Assembly (NCBI RefSeq): GCF_015206895.1
Contig: NZ_JADEXU010000065.1
Location: 1 to 41,827, forward strand
DNA: 41,827 bases
Reading direction: 5' to 3'
DNA from: Nostoc sp. LEGE 12450
GTDB taxonomy: Bacteria > Cyanobacteriota > Cyanobacteriia > Cyanobacteriales > Nostocaceae
Shown: one piece after another, positions 26,380 through 34,650 of the stretch
Position numbering within the stretch: position 1 is the first letter of the stretch
Layout: the number at the start of each line of letters is the position of its first letter
Made by a program: the position numbers and the translations under genes
The notes under the pieces: model-generated
The model's input: only the letters and a program-made list of their open reading frames with translations
Told to the model about the DNA's origin: nothing
Databases searched by the model: none

Positions 26380-26664
26380 CTACTTTGCCTTCACCCGCGC
26401 CTGCTTCACCATCGCAATGAGAGTTTGATGAGCATCTTCTGCATCCGCTAAAACACGATCAAACTGAATGCGAACTGGTACAGCTTCACCATTGGCTTGC
26501 GCTGTCAAATCCATACCTTGTGCATCAATTGACAACATTTTTGCTGCGATCGCATCTGTTACACCACCAAAAGTTTTAGCATAAAGAACTATGGCATCAG
26601 CATGATCGTCATTCATGTGCTGGCAGATGCGCGAACTAATCTCAGTAGAAAAATCTTTAGACAT
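26380..26664 (-). CDS. DUF2470 domain protein
   Basis: Protein of 94 residues consisting of one DUF2470 domain. The signature ICQHMNDDHADAIVLYAKTFGG (about 13-34) and the later IDAQGMDLTAQANGEAVPVRI are clear. The same domain forms the C-terminal part of some heme-handling proteins (HugZ-like), so a link to heme or tetrapyrrole binding is possible. Stand-alone single-domain forms occur in cyanobacteria. The gene is alone on its strand here. Confidence 0.8.
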   Translation of the reverse strand: MSKDFSTEISSRICQHMNDDHADAIVLYAKTFGGVTDAIAAKMLSIDAQGMDLTAQANGEAVPVRIQFDRVLADAEDAHQTLIAMVKQARVKAK

Positions 26665-26915
26665 TGTTGAGGTAAAAAGTTAGAAATACAGCAACAGCTT
26701 AGATTTTAAGCTAACGCGAGTGGAATTTGCTAATTTTCTTTCCTAGCAGTAAAGACTTTCCATATTACTCTATGTTCATCATTAATAATATTTTTTTCTA
26801 GAATAATAATTAAATTAAAATAAAACTTAGTTCAGTATTTTTACCTTTCATTACGGAAACCAGACAGCTTAAACTGTAGCAGAAGTATTAGCAAAACTAT
26901 TGAAGCTAAGAGACA

Positions 26916-27671
26916 ATGAGCGAAACTAGCCCCAGACGAATAGTAATTGGGGATGTACATGGACATTATGAAGGTTTAATGACTTTGTTGGAGGCGATCG
27001 CCCCCATGTCAGACGATCAAATCTATTTTTTGGGAGATTTAATTGATCGCGGGCCTCATAGCTCACAAGTAGTTAATTTTGTCAAACGACATAACTACCC
27101 ATGTTTGCTGGGAAATCATGAGCAGATGTTATTAAACATTCTGACTAATGAAAGAACTTCCTCCCCGACGATGCAAGCATGGTTGTACAGTGGAGGGCAA
27201 GCTACCGTAGCCAGTTACCACGAGGCTTCAATCCCCGATGATCATCTGGATTGGTTCAAGAGTTTGCCTACATATCTCGACTTGGGGGATATTTGGTTAA
27301 CTCATGCTGGGGTTGACCCTTCTAAGTCGGTGGCAGAACAAACTGCCGATCAACTGTGCTGGATACGAGAGGAATTTCACAGCATCGAAAAACCTTACTT
27401 TCCAGATAAGCTTATTATCATTGGTCACACAATTACTTTTACTCTGCCTGGTGTTTCTCCTGGGAAACTGGCACAAGGACAGGGATGGCTAGACATAGAT
27501 ACTGGCGCTTATCATCCCCGGAGTGGCTGGTTGACCGCACTAGATGTCACGAATAACCTAGTTTATCAAGTTAACATTTTTAAAAATTATATCCGTGCCC
27601 TGCCTTTAGAAGAGGCTGTAATTACCGTTAATCCAGCCAAAATCAAAGTCGATCGCCGCAATAAAAATTAA
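26916..27671 (+). CDS. PP2A/PrpA-like serine/threonine metallophosphatase
   Basis: Protein of 251 residues with the calcineurin-like phosphoesterase motifs of bacterial PrpA/PPP phosphatases: GDVHGHYEGL (Asp13, His15), FLGDLIDRGPHS (Asp41, Asp44, Arg45) and LLGNHEQML (Asn67, His68). Further metal-ligand motifs are LTHAGVDP (about 130) and IIGHTITFT (about 168). Two metal ions, usually Mn, would be bound. It removes phosphate from Ser/Thr (sometimes Tyr) in proteins; the target is unknown. No signal peptide. Confidence 0.88.
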   Translation: MSETSPRRIVIGDVHGHYEGLMTLLEAIAPMSDDQIYFLGDLIDRGPHSSQVVNFVKRHNYPCLLGNHEQMLLNILTNERTSSPTMQAWLYSGGQATVASYHEASIPDDHLDWFKSLPTYLDLGDIWLTHAGVDPSKSVAEQTADQLCWIREEFHSIEKPYFPDKLIIIGHTITFTLPGVSPGKLAQGQGWLDIDTGAYHPRSGWLTALDVTNNLVYQVNIFKNYIRALPLEEAVITVNPAKIKVDRRNKN

Positions 27672-27741
27672 ACAATATTTGAGATGAGGCGGAGGGAAAG
27701 ATGTGGAAGATGAGGGAGATAAGGGGAATAAGCAATGCCCA

Positions 27742-27767
27742 ATTCCCCATTCCCCATTCCCCATTCC
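27742..27767. repeat. Heptanucleotide tandem repeat (ATTCCCC), about 4 units
   Basis: Three exact ATTCCCC units plus a partial fourth, between two convergent genes. Confidence 0.75.
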
Positions 27768-27768
27768 G

Positions 27769-28632
27769 TCAAGACCTTACTAAAGGTCGAATATTAGCTT
27801 TATAACTAGCATTATCCAGCCCATAATTTGCATTACTAGGTTGGGAATTGATTGCGCGTCTAAGACCTTCAATGCGATCGCTCGTTCCGGGGTGCGTACT
27901 CAAAAATGTCGGAGTAGAACCACCCTTTTTCAGTAGCTTTTGCATAAAAGAAACCATCCCAGACTGGGCATAACCAGCGCGTGTCAAGGTTCGTAGCCCT
28001 CTTTGATCGGCATCAAATTCATCTTGACGACTACGAGGACGATTCAAGGCAAGTTCTACACCAATATTTACTGCTGTATTGCGATCTAAACCAGTTGCTG
28101 TTGCTAAACCACTAGCGACTGCCTTTTGCCGCATCTGTTTAACCAAGTGCTTCCCGCCAATATGACCAATTTCATGGGCGATGACACTTGCAAGTTCCGC
28201 TTCATTGTCTGCGGTTTTCAGCAAACCTGTGTGGACATATACATAGCCTCCTAAAGTTGCAAAGGCATTAATCGCATCATCTTCAACGACTTGGAAGGTG
28301 AAGGGAAGGTTGGGGCGATCGCTATTAGCTACTAAACGCCGACCAATTTGTTCTACATAGCGATTAACTTCAGCATTCCGGTAAAGTTTGACTTGACCCC
28401 CCAGTATTTGCTGATTAATCTGCTTGCCAATATCAGTTTCCTGGCGATCGGATATATTAGAAAGCTGAAGTACCTGGACTCCTTGCAATATAAGAGGCAA
28501 GAAGTCTAAAGTTCTTCCAGGCAAGGGTGTACTCAGACACAAACTCAGGGCGACTACCACCGAAATTAGGGGATAAAACCAGCTACGCCGCCACACACGG
28601 TAACTTGCAACAAAACCTTTCCAATTCAACAT
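27769..28632 (-). CDS. M48 family metalloprotease
   Basis: Protein of 287 residues. The zinc motif HEIGH is at 153-157 (SVIAHEIGHIGGKHLVKQ), and Glu205 in QDEFDADQRG is the expected third ligand. A hydrophobic N-terminal segment (about 19-35) ending before PLPGRTLDF is a signal peptide or anchor. The body ATLGGYVYVHTGLL and FLSTHPGTSDRIEGLR are typical of the BepA/LoiP-like M48 group, which controls quality of envelope proteins. It therefore probably acts in the periplasm. It lacks the TPR domain of BepA. Confidence 0.9.
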   Translation of the reverse strand: MLNWKGFVASYRVWRRSWFYPLISVVVALSLCLSTPLPGRTLDFLPLILQGVQVLQLSNISDRQETDIGKQINQQILGGQVKLYRNAEVNRYVEQIGRRLVANSDRPNLPFTFQVVEDDAINAFATLGGYVYVHTGLLKTADNEAELASVIAHEIGHIGGKHLVKQMRQKAVASGLATATGLDRNTAVNIGVELALNRPRSRQDEFDADQRGLRTLTRAGYAQSGMVSFMQKLLKKGGSTPTFLSTHPGTSDRIEGLRRAINSQPSNANYGLDNASYKANIRPLVRS

Positions 28633-29013
28633 AATACGCTTTAAAGATTATTTCGGGAGAACATAAAGTGATGAGATAAATTATGAGACGGATTTAAAGT
28701 ATTCTAAGTTGCATTCTTAACTCAAGAACAAATGAGTTGTGATACAGCTAATACTTAAGCAAATCTACCGAATTGTGGGGGTCTAGAGATTCTCTCTAGA
28801 GATAGGCTTAAACACGAGATATTACTTTCTGAGTGCATCAGTCTTAATGGGCAAAAGCTTGAGGGTTAGCGATCGCACGAACTCGTGATAAACTGTCGCA
28901 TAACCGCAATGCCTAGCCACTTTGAGTTATTACCAAATAGGGAAAATTGCCGTTTCCATCAAAAACCTTCTTGCTACAATCACTTACTTCGCTATTACCT
29001 CGGAAAAATTTTT
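28633..29013. other. Gap between divergent genes
   Basis: About 380 bp between the M48 protease and the DUF4330 gene. Holds one HIP1 octamer (about 28869) and a small perfect hairpin TCTAGAGA/TCTCTAGA (28782-28800). Nothing else supportable. Confidence 0.4.
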
Positions 29014-29547
29014 ATGGCTATTTTAGATTCAAAAGGTCGCTTGTTCGGCAAAATCAATCTTCTAGATTTAGGTGCTGCCCTAGTAATTCTACTAGTTATA
29101 TTTGGCATCTTTATCTTTCCTGGAACTTCTGGTTCTGTTGCCCAAGTTGGTGCGAAAACAATACCTATAGAAGTAGACTTAGTAGTTCGTGGCTTAAATG
29201 TCCGTGACCCTGAGCAATTATTTAACCAAGGTTTAAAAAAAGGTGGAAAGACTAATGTGATTATCCGCAATCAACCTTATGGGCAGATTGAAATTAAATC
29301 CATTCAACAGCTACCTAGAACAGTCAATGTTTTCCAACCTGATGGCACTGTTAAAGAATTACCAGATCCAAAAACCAACAATTTTAGTACAGATTTGCTT
29401 TTGACTCTAGATGGTAAAGCCCAGGTTACTGACAATGGCCCCGTTCTAGGTAACAGTAAAGTTAAAATTGGAATGCCATTTGAGTTGGAAGGCTTTAATT
29501 ACAACTTCAATGCAACTGTTATTGATATCAGATTAAAAGACAAATAA
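29014..29547 (+). CDS. DUF4330 domain protein, membrane anchored
   Basis: Protein of 177 residues from MAILDSKGRLFGKINLLDLG; the frame is open for 43 further codons upstream but family members begin at this motif. One membrane helix (about 20-37, AALVILLVIFGIFIFPG) anchors a periplasmic or lumenal domain that is beta-rich. The start motif and overall form match DUF4330, a cyanobacterial and firmicute family with no known function. Convergent with the metal-binding lipoprotein gene. Confidence 0.75.
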   Translation: MAILDSKGRLFGKINLLDLGAALVILLVIFGIFIFPGTSGSVAQVGAKTIPIEVDLVVRGLNVRDPEQLFNQGLKKGGKTNVIIRNQPYGQIEIKSIQQLPRTVNVFQPDGTVKELPDPKTNNFSTDLLLTLDGKAQVTDNGPVLGNSKVKIGMPFELEGFNYNFNATVIDIRLKDK

Positions 29548-29578
29548 CATTCATCTGCTCATCTTCAAAAAAGAGGCT

Positions 29579-29620
29579 GATAAACCGAATTTACTGTAAT
29601 CTAAAAAACTTCGGTTTATC
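29579..29620. terminator. Inverted repeat between convergent genes
   Basis: GATAAACCGAA (29579-29589) pairs perfectly with TTCGGTTTATC (29610-29620) around a 20-nt loop. It lies between two convergent stop codons and probably ends transcripts from both sides, though T-runs are weak. Confidence 0.5.
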
Positions 29621-29643
29621 TGATTCATTAATGTAAATTGTAA

Positions 29644-30636
29644 CTAATTAGCAGCTCTCGTTTGAAACATTAAATATGTTCCTCCTAATTCTTCTACAAT
29701 TGTGCGTGTATTGGCGATCATCATTTTCTGATAAGTATCTGCCTCGGTTCCTGGTTCACCAAGCCCCTCAACATATAACTTTCTATCAGAAATTTTAACT
29801 TCAGCAGCTTTCGCTACAGATTGAAGTGAATTCTCGTTAGTTGCCGCTTCAGAAAAAATTGTTGAGACTTGAGTTCGTTTAATATTTGCAACCAAAGTTT
29901 TCATTCGTGTTGCTGTTAAGTTTTCGTCAGTACTAATACTTTGTAATCCTCCTGCTAATGGAATACCGTATGCTTTAGCGTAATAACTCAGTGCATTAGA
30001 TGTTGTAACTAACTTACGTTTTTTGGTAGGAATACTCGTAATTCTTGACTTAATCCAACTATCTAGCTGAGTGAGTTCATTTGTAATTTTTTTGGTATTC
30101 CTGTTATAAGTTTCTGCATCACTAGATTCTAATTTTCTCAGATTACTATTAATTACCTCCACCATTCTGATAGCATTCTTGGTATTGTGCCACAGATGAG
30201 GATTAATTAAATTCTTGCCGTCTTTCTGAAATTTTTGTGGCTTAGATACCGCAAGTTGCCCAACGGCTATTCTCGGTACAGTGCTTTTAGTGGCTTTAAT
30301 TAATTTGATCAGATTTGGTTCTAAATTATAGCCACTATAGAGAATAAGATTAGCTTGCTCAATGGCTCTACGATCTTCCGGCTTTGGTTTATAAGTATGA
30401 GGATCGGCACTAGGCTCAATTAAGCAGGTGAGGTTAACTGTATTCCCGGCAACTTGCTTGGTTAAATCACATAGTACACTTGTTGTTGCTACAACTTGAG
30501 GAAGGTTCTCATTTATCGGGGTGGTAGTTTGAGTGAATGCAGTTCTTGCAGCTTGATTTCCACACCCAACAAATCCAATTGTCAAAGCAACTAAAATGGC
30601 TCGGAAGGAATTAGTTGATGGTAATTTTTTTGACAT
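29644..30636 (-). CDS. MntC/ZnuA-like metal ABC transporter substrate-binding lipoprotein
   Basis: Protein of 330 residues of cluster 9 (Mn/Zn/Fe) binding proteins. A lipobox-like FVGC ends the signal peptide at Cys25. Metal-site motifs: DPHTYKP (His80), NPHLWHN (His147), and EADTYQKMM (Asp300). The remaining ligand position, Glu in Mn binders and His in Zn binders (motif TSE/TSH), is Asn214 here (TTSNALSYYAKAYG). The site may thus be altered. The start has GAAGG 5 nt upstream. No permease or ATPase gene is adjacent. A Zur-box-like sequence lies 28 bp upstream. Mn or Zn specificity cannot be settled by eye. Confidence 0.85.
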   Translation of the reverse strand: MSKKLPSTNSFRAILVALTIGFVGCGNQAARTAFTQTTTPINENLPQVVATTSVLCDLTKQVAGNTVNLTCLIEPSADPHTYKPKPEDRRAIEQANLILYSGYNLEPNLIKLIKATKSTVPRIAVGQLAVSKPQKFQKDGKNLINPHLWHNTKNAIRMVEVINSNLRKLESSDAETYNRNTKKITNELTQLDSWIKSRITSIPTKKRKLVTTSNALSYYAKAYGIPLAGGLQSISTDENLTATRMKTLVANIKRTQVSTIFSEAATNENSLQSVAKAAEVKISDRKLYVEGLGEPGTEADTYQKMMIANTRTIVEELGGTYLMFQTRAAN

Positions 30637-31274
30637 CCTTACCTTCTACTGGATATAGAGAAAAAGTAATCATTATTAGTAACGAATTAGTGAAATACCA
30701 GGGAGAAGCCTTCAACAAGAAGGTTAAGGGAACAGGGGCAAGCCATCGGCTAGGAAAATTGTATAAGGGAAGAGGAATTAATGGACTCTTTCCTTTCCCA
30801 CTTTCCTTGTCTCCACCGCACATCCAGCAATTTGAAGCACTGGCGAGGTTTTGCAAGCAAAATGTTAGTGAACTTCACGCGACAGACTGGAAAACTGGTA
30901 GAGGTAATAGCACAATAATAAAGGCGATGCTGAGGAGCCTCCAATAAGGAGTGTAGTGTAGTTCTCCCACAGGATGTTGAAGAGCTATGCCATTGTGCTT
31001 AGATGCCGCAAAGGTCGCAAATTGACTAGGATTATCAGGTTAAGGAGTGAAACGTAGTAAAACTGGGGCTTTTTAAGCATACGGGTTGATTTCGCAAACC
31101 GAGTTATGAATCTAAGGCAATTGTAGCTGTGGTTTTGCGAGGTGTGAACATATAGTTGTTACAAAATTAGTGAATTGGCGATTTTTTGGTTCATCCCCAA
31201 AAAATCTAAAATCTAAAATTCGTAGTCAAGTATATAGAACAATTCCTCAAAGCTGATATTGGTGAAGATAAACA
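30637..31274. other. Long gap between divergent genes
   Basis: About 640 bp. Holds the Zur-box-like site (30664-30678) and a short AATCTAAA-type repeat (about 31202-31220). A 110-codon frame at 30615-30947 crosses the start of the lipoprotein gene, has low-complexity content and resembles no protein I know. Confidence 0.4.
30664..30678 (-). promoter_or_regulatory. Zur/Fur-box-like site upstream of the metal-binding lipoprotein
   Basis: AAGTAATCATTATTA fits the palindromic Zur consensus TGATAATNATTATCA at 11 of 15 positions, with the core TAATCATTA intact. It lies 28 bp before the start codon, where it would overlap the promoter. Repression by a Fur-family regulator is plausible but unproven. 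Confidence 0.35.
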
Positions 31275-31610
31275 ATGGTAATTTTAGTTATCCTCGTTAA
31301 TACCCTCATTTCGTTGATACTACTCTATGTGGCTTGGCGAGTGTGGCAACTCAAGCAGCAGCTAGCATATATAGCAGATACGCTAACTGTTTATGAAAGT
31401 TGTACTCATACAGTATTAAATAAAGCACCCGAAAATATTTATCTCAGCCAGGAGAATATTTATAACTTACGGCAGAAAAATCAAGCGCTAAAAATGCAAA
31501 TCCAACAAGTGCGACAAATTATCAGCCTACTTTTGCAAGGACAGCAAATCTGGCAGCGTTATTTTCGAAGGCTAGAGTTAATATCCGGGAAAAGAACTGT
31601 TGCCAAATGA
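31275..31610 (+). CDS. Small membrane-anchored coiled-coil protein
   Basis: Protein of 111 residues. One membrane helix at 2-22 (VILVILVNTLISLILLYVAW) is followed by a helical region with heptad-like hydrophobics (NIYNLRQKNQALKMQIQQVRQI, about 62-83) and a basic tail. Unknown function. It lies directly upstream, on the same strand, of the YtxH and DUF948 genes, which have the same layout of one helix plus coiled coil, so the three may act together at the membrane. Confidence 0.6.
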   Translation: MVILVILVNTLISLILLYVAWRVWQLKQQLAYIADTLTVYESCTHTVLNKAPENIYLSQENIYNLRQKNQALKMQIQQVRQIISLLLQGQQIWQRYFRRLELISGKRTVAK

Positions 31611-31847
31611 GTTATGTCAAGTTTACATGAACATTTATAATTAGGGCTGACACAGGGGCGCAAAGATACAGTGGAAAAGGGACGCAGGGAGTTTTGAATT
31701 ATAAGTAATTAATGGTTTTAATGTTTAATGAATAAAAGCAACATTTTTGGCTGATATTTTGTCAGGATAGATTAACTGAATAAAATCGGTGAGCCTTACA
31801 AGGAGAGAAAACGCACCTAAAATAGGTGTAAGGAGAGAAACAACAAT

Positions 31848-32198
31848 ATGTCTAATAACCGTTCTGGAGTATTTATTGGCGGTTTGATGCTGGGAGCTAC
31901 CATCGGTGCTTTAACCGGTTTGCTCGTGGCTCCACGTACAGGGCGCGAAACGCGTAAAATCTTGAAGAAATCTGCCAATGCTATCCCAGAATTGGCAGAA
32001 GATTTATCAACGAGTGTGCAAATCCAAGCAGATCGCCTCTCTGCCAGCGCACTACGAAACTGGGATGAGACTTTAGATCGATTACGGGAAGCGATCGCAG
32101 CAGGTGTAGATGCCAGTCAGAAGGAAAGCCAAATCTTACAGCGGCAAACATCTGTTGAAGACTCAGATTATCTTCCCCAGCCATTAGAACGCTCATAA
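31848..32198 (+). CDS. YtxH domain protein
   Basis: Protein of 116 residues. The YtxH pattern is clear: a glycine-rich membrane segment (VFIGGLMLGATIGALTGLLVAP, about 8-29) followed by RTGRETRKILKKSANAIPEL and an amphipathic helical tail. Small YtxH proteins are general-stress or envelope proteins of unknown mechanism. Good ribosome-binding sequence (AGGAGAG) lies upstream. It precedes the DUF948 gene by 11 bp, so the pair is an operon. Confidence 0.8.
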   Translation: MSNNRSGVFIGGLMLGATIGALTGLLVAPRTGRETRKILKKSANAIPELAEDLSTSVQIQADRLSASALRNWDETLDRLREAIAAGVDASQKESQILQRQTSVEDSDYLPQPLERS

Positions 32199-32209
32199 AT
32201 GACATTACC

Positions 32210-32749
32210 GTGATTGATCCCCTGTTTTGGTTGGGACTCTCCTTACTTCTAGTCGCCACAAGCTTGACTGCGGTTTTAGTGGCGGCAATACCCGCTTTGC
32301 AAGAGTTAGCACGCGCTGCTCGCAGTGCTGAAAAGCTATTTGATACACTCTCACGAGAGTTACCGCCCACTCTAGAAGCTATTCGCGTGACTGGTTTGGA
32401 AATAACTGACTTAACTGATGATGTTAGTGAAGGTGTCAAAAGTGCCAGTAAAGTAGCCAAACAAGTCGATCAAAGCCTTGATAGTGCAAGAATTCAGGCT
32501 CAAAATCTGCAAGTAGGTACACGCAGCATCTTTGTTGGCGCGAAAGCTGCTTGGAGAAACTTCACACGCCCAAAACCGACGAGACGAAATAGCGATCGCT
32601 TGCCAAGCAATGAACAACCACCACTAACGTTGCGAGAACGAGAAGTGCTAAGGCAAGAAAATCGCCGCATAAAAACAGAAGTATACCGCGCTAACGAAGG
32701 TTACAACGACGCTGCTAACTGGGAAACCAATTTTGATGACGAAGATTGA
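32210..32749 (+). CDS. DUF948 domain protein
   Basis: Protein of 179 residues with a GTG start (MIDPLFWLGLSLL). One N-terminal membrane helix (about 5-27) is followed by a long helical stretch (ARAARSAEKLFDTLSREL, then VSEGVKSASKVAKQVDQSLD) typical of DUF948. The C terminus (from about 125) is polar, charged and probably disordered. YtxH and DUF948 genes are often adjacent in bacteria, as here. Function unknown. Confidence 0.75.
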   Translation: MIDPLFWLGLSLLLVATSLTAVLVAAIPALQELARAARSAEKLFDTLSRELPPTLEAIRVTGLEITDLTDDVSEGVKSASKVAKQVDQSLDSARIQAQNLQVGTRSIFVGAKAAWRNFTRPKPTRRNSDRLPSNEQPPLTLREREVLRQENRRIKTEVYRANEGYNDAANWETNFDDED

Positions 32750-33006
32750 ATTGGGGATAGGTTATGGAAACTAGAGACTAGGGCTAAGGAAAGAAGCAGC
32801 AAAGCAGAGGGCAAGGGACAATGGGGAGAATAAAAATTATCTCTTTCCTCCCTGCCTCTTGTGCCCAATGTCCTATTCCCAAAAACGCTTTGCTTTGATC
32901 CCTTAGATTAGAGTAAAGTAAACAAGTGTAAAGAACTATCATTTTTCCCGTACTCTTTTAAAACAACTTGTTCACCTCTATCGTTGATATTTGTATAAAA
33001 ACGTCC

Positions 33007-33816
33007 ATGCAATCTTGTTTTTGGCGACGAATTCTACTATCTATTGCAGTCTTTTTTCTGGCTGGGTCAATTTGGGTCATGAATTCTCCCCCAGCATTGG
33101 CTTATGACAATCCTGAGTTACTCCCTGACACCTTTACCCCAGTTGTAGACTTAGCTAAATCTCTGCCTGTGCTGCAAGAAGAAAAGCTTGTCAAAGATTT
33201 AGAACAGTTTGAAGCCGATACAGGCTGGAAACTGCGAGTATTGACCCAGTATGACCGCACCCCAGGCCGGGCAGTTATAAAATATTGGGGTTTGGATGAC
33301 AAAAGCATTTTACTAGTTGCCGATTCTCGTGGCGGTAATATCCTCAGTTTTAGCGTCGGCGATGCTGTTTATGAACTTTTACCCAGGACATTCTGGATAG
33401 AACTGCAAACTCGCTTCGGTAATTTGTACTTTGTGCGCGAACAAGGCGAAGACCAAGCCATTCTGCAAGCTTTAGAATCTGTTAAAGGCTGTTTGCTCAA
33501 AGGTGGTTGCAATGTTGTTCCCGGACTTCCACGAGAGCAATGGATTCTCACCTTGATCACCTCAGTTATTGGTGGGATAATTTGTGGATTTGCAGCTCAA
33601 CCCCGCGAAAAAGGACAAGTTTTTGCTTGGCAATGGGCTTTAATTTTCTCACCTTTATGGGGGATCTTATTTATTGCCTTTGGTATTGGCCCAGTGGTGA
33701 CACGCACAAGCGACTGGCTACCTCTAGTTCGCAATATCTCTGGCTTTATTATCGGTGTCTTGGTTGCCTACTTATCTCCTGTTTTCAGTCGGCCTTCTTC
33801 TAGTAATGAGTTATAA
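33007..33816 (+). CDS. TPM domain membrane protein (Psb32/TLP18.3-like fold)
   Basis: Protein of 269 residues from MQSCFWRR; a TTG 39 bp upstream also keeps the frame, and neither has a clear ribosome-binding site. A signal peptide ends near PPALAYDNPELLP. The TPM domain (about 35-160) shows LPVLQEEKLVKDLEQFEADTGWKLRV... and SILLVADSRGGNILSFSVGD. Two to three membrane helices follow (about 185-255). TPM proteins include the photosystem II repair factors TLP18.3/Psb32; this one has extra C-terminal helices, so it is only a relative. Likely located in thylakoid or plasma membrane. Confidence 0.7.
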   Translation: MQSCFWRRILLSIAVFFLAGSIWVMNSPPALAYDNPELLPDTFTPVVDLAKSLPVLQEEKLVKDLEQFEADTGWKLRVLTQYDRTPGRAVIKYWGLDDKSILLVADSRGGNILSFSVGDAVYELLPRTFWIELQTRFGNLYFVREQGEDQAILQALESVKGCLLKGGCNVVPGLPREQWILTLITSVIGGIICGFAAQPREKGQVFAWQWALIFSPLWGILFIAFGIGPVVTRTSDWLPLVRNISGFIIGVLVAYLSPVFSRPSSSNEL

Positions 33817-33846
33817 GTGCTGAGTTAGGAGTTATGAGTTTTTAAT

Positions 33847-33870
33847 TAACTCCTAACTCCTAACTCCTAA
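33847..33870. repeat. Heptanucleotide tandem repeat (TAACTCC), about 3.4 units
   Basis: Three exact TAACTCC units plus TAA. A partial inverse copy (GTTAGGAGTT) lies just upstream near 33824-33833, so the region could fold into a hairpin. Confidence 0.7.
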
Positions 33871-33920
33871 ATCCCTGAAGCTGATAAGCTGAAAGCTAAT
33901 ATTTAAGAAGCTCAAGAAAA

Positions 33921-34550
33921 ATGGAATGGCACGTAACTGATGCTCAAAGTTTAGCAATCATTGATAATGAAATTGAAAATCATGTCTTTTCACCCGCAGA
34001 ATATGAGATTGTACGGCGGGTAATATACTCTACAGCCGACTTTGAGTATAAGTCTTTGATTCGTTTCTCTGAGCGTGCCTTACAAGCAGGAGCAGCAGCA
34101 CTAGCCGCGCGTACCACGATTGTAGTAGATGTCCCGATGGTACAAGTAGGTATTGCATCTGAGATTCAAAATACCTTTGCTAATCCGGTGTATTGCAGCA
34201 TGGAAGCTCTGACACGCCCTCAAAAAGAAAAAACTCGGGCAGCATGGGGAATCGAAACCTTAGCAAAGCGTTATCCAGAGGGCATTTTTGTGATTGGTCA
34301 AGCACAAACAGCACTAACAGCACTAGTTGATTTAATTGAGGCTGAGGAAATTAGACCTGCTTTGATAATTGCGACTCCAGTAGGATTTGTCAATGTTGAT
34401 GAAGCTAAGGGGCGTTTACAAGACTCCTTAGTGCCCCATATTACAATTGAGAGTCGCAAAGGTAATGCAGTTGTAGCATCTGCGATCGTTGATGGATTGG
34501 TAGACTTGGCTTGGCAAGCTTATGGACAAGATGGAAATCGCGGGAGCTAG
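33921..34550 (+). CDS. cobH: Precorrin-8X methylmutase (CobH/CbiC)
   Basis: Protein of 209 residues, normal for the family. It moves a methyl group from C-11 to C-12 in the corrin ring during cobalamin synthesis. Visible family segments: FSPAEYEIVRRVIYSTADFEY (about 23-43), AARTTIVVDVPMVQVGI, RPALIIATPVGFVNVDEAK and IESRKGNAVVASAIVDGL. At the place where the Pseudomonas denitrificans CobH has catalytic His43 (the IH of the IHxxG/D motif), this protein has Tyr36. No other cob/cbi genes are adjacent. Confidence 0.9.
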   Translation: MEWHVTDAQSLAIIDNEIENHVFSPAEYEIVRRVIYSTADFEYKSLIRFSERALQAGAAALAARTTIVVDVPMVQVGIASEIQNTFANPVYCSMEALTRPQKEKTRAAWGIETLAKRYPEGIFVIGQAQTALTALVDLIEAEEIRPALIIATPVGFVNVDEAKGRLQDSLVPHITIESRKGNAVVASAIVDGLVDLAWQAYGQDGNRGS

Positions 34551-34650
34551 GAAAGTCGACTCAATTCTATTTTGTATTCAAAAGAGCATTCAAAATCACT
34601 GAATATCCTGATATTTTTGTTAAACAGTCCCGAACAAGGAGCCGTTTCTT

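Noticed and set aside
30615..30947. 110-codon plus-strand frame across the start of the metal-binding lipoprotein
   Set aside because: Antisense to a clear gene at one end, no ribosome-binding site, composition like noncoding DNA.
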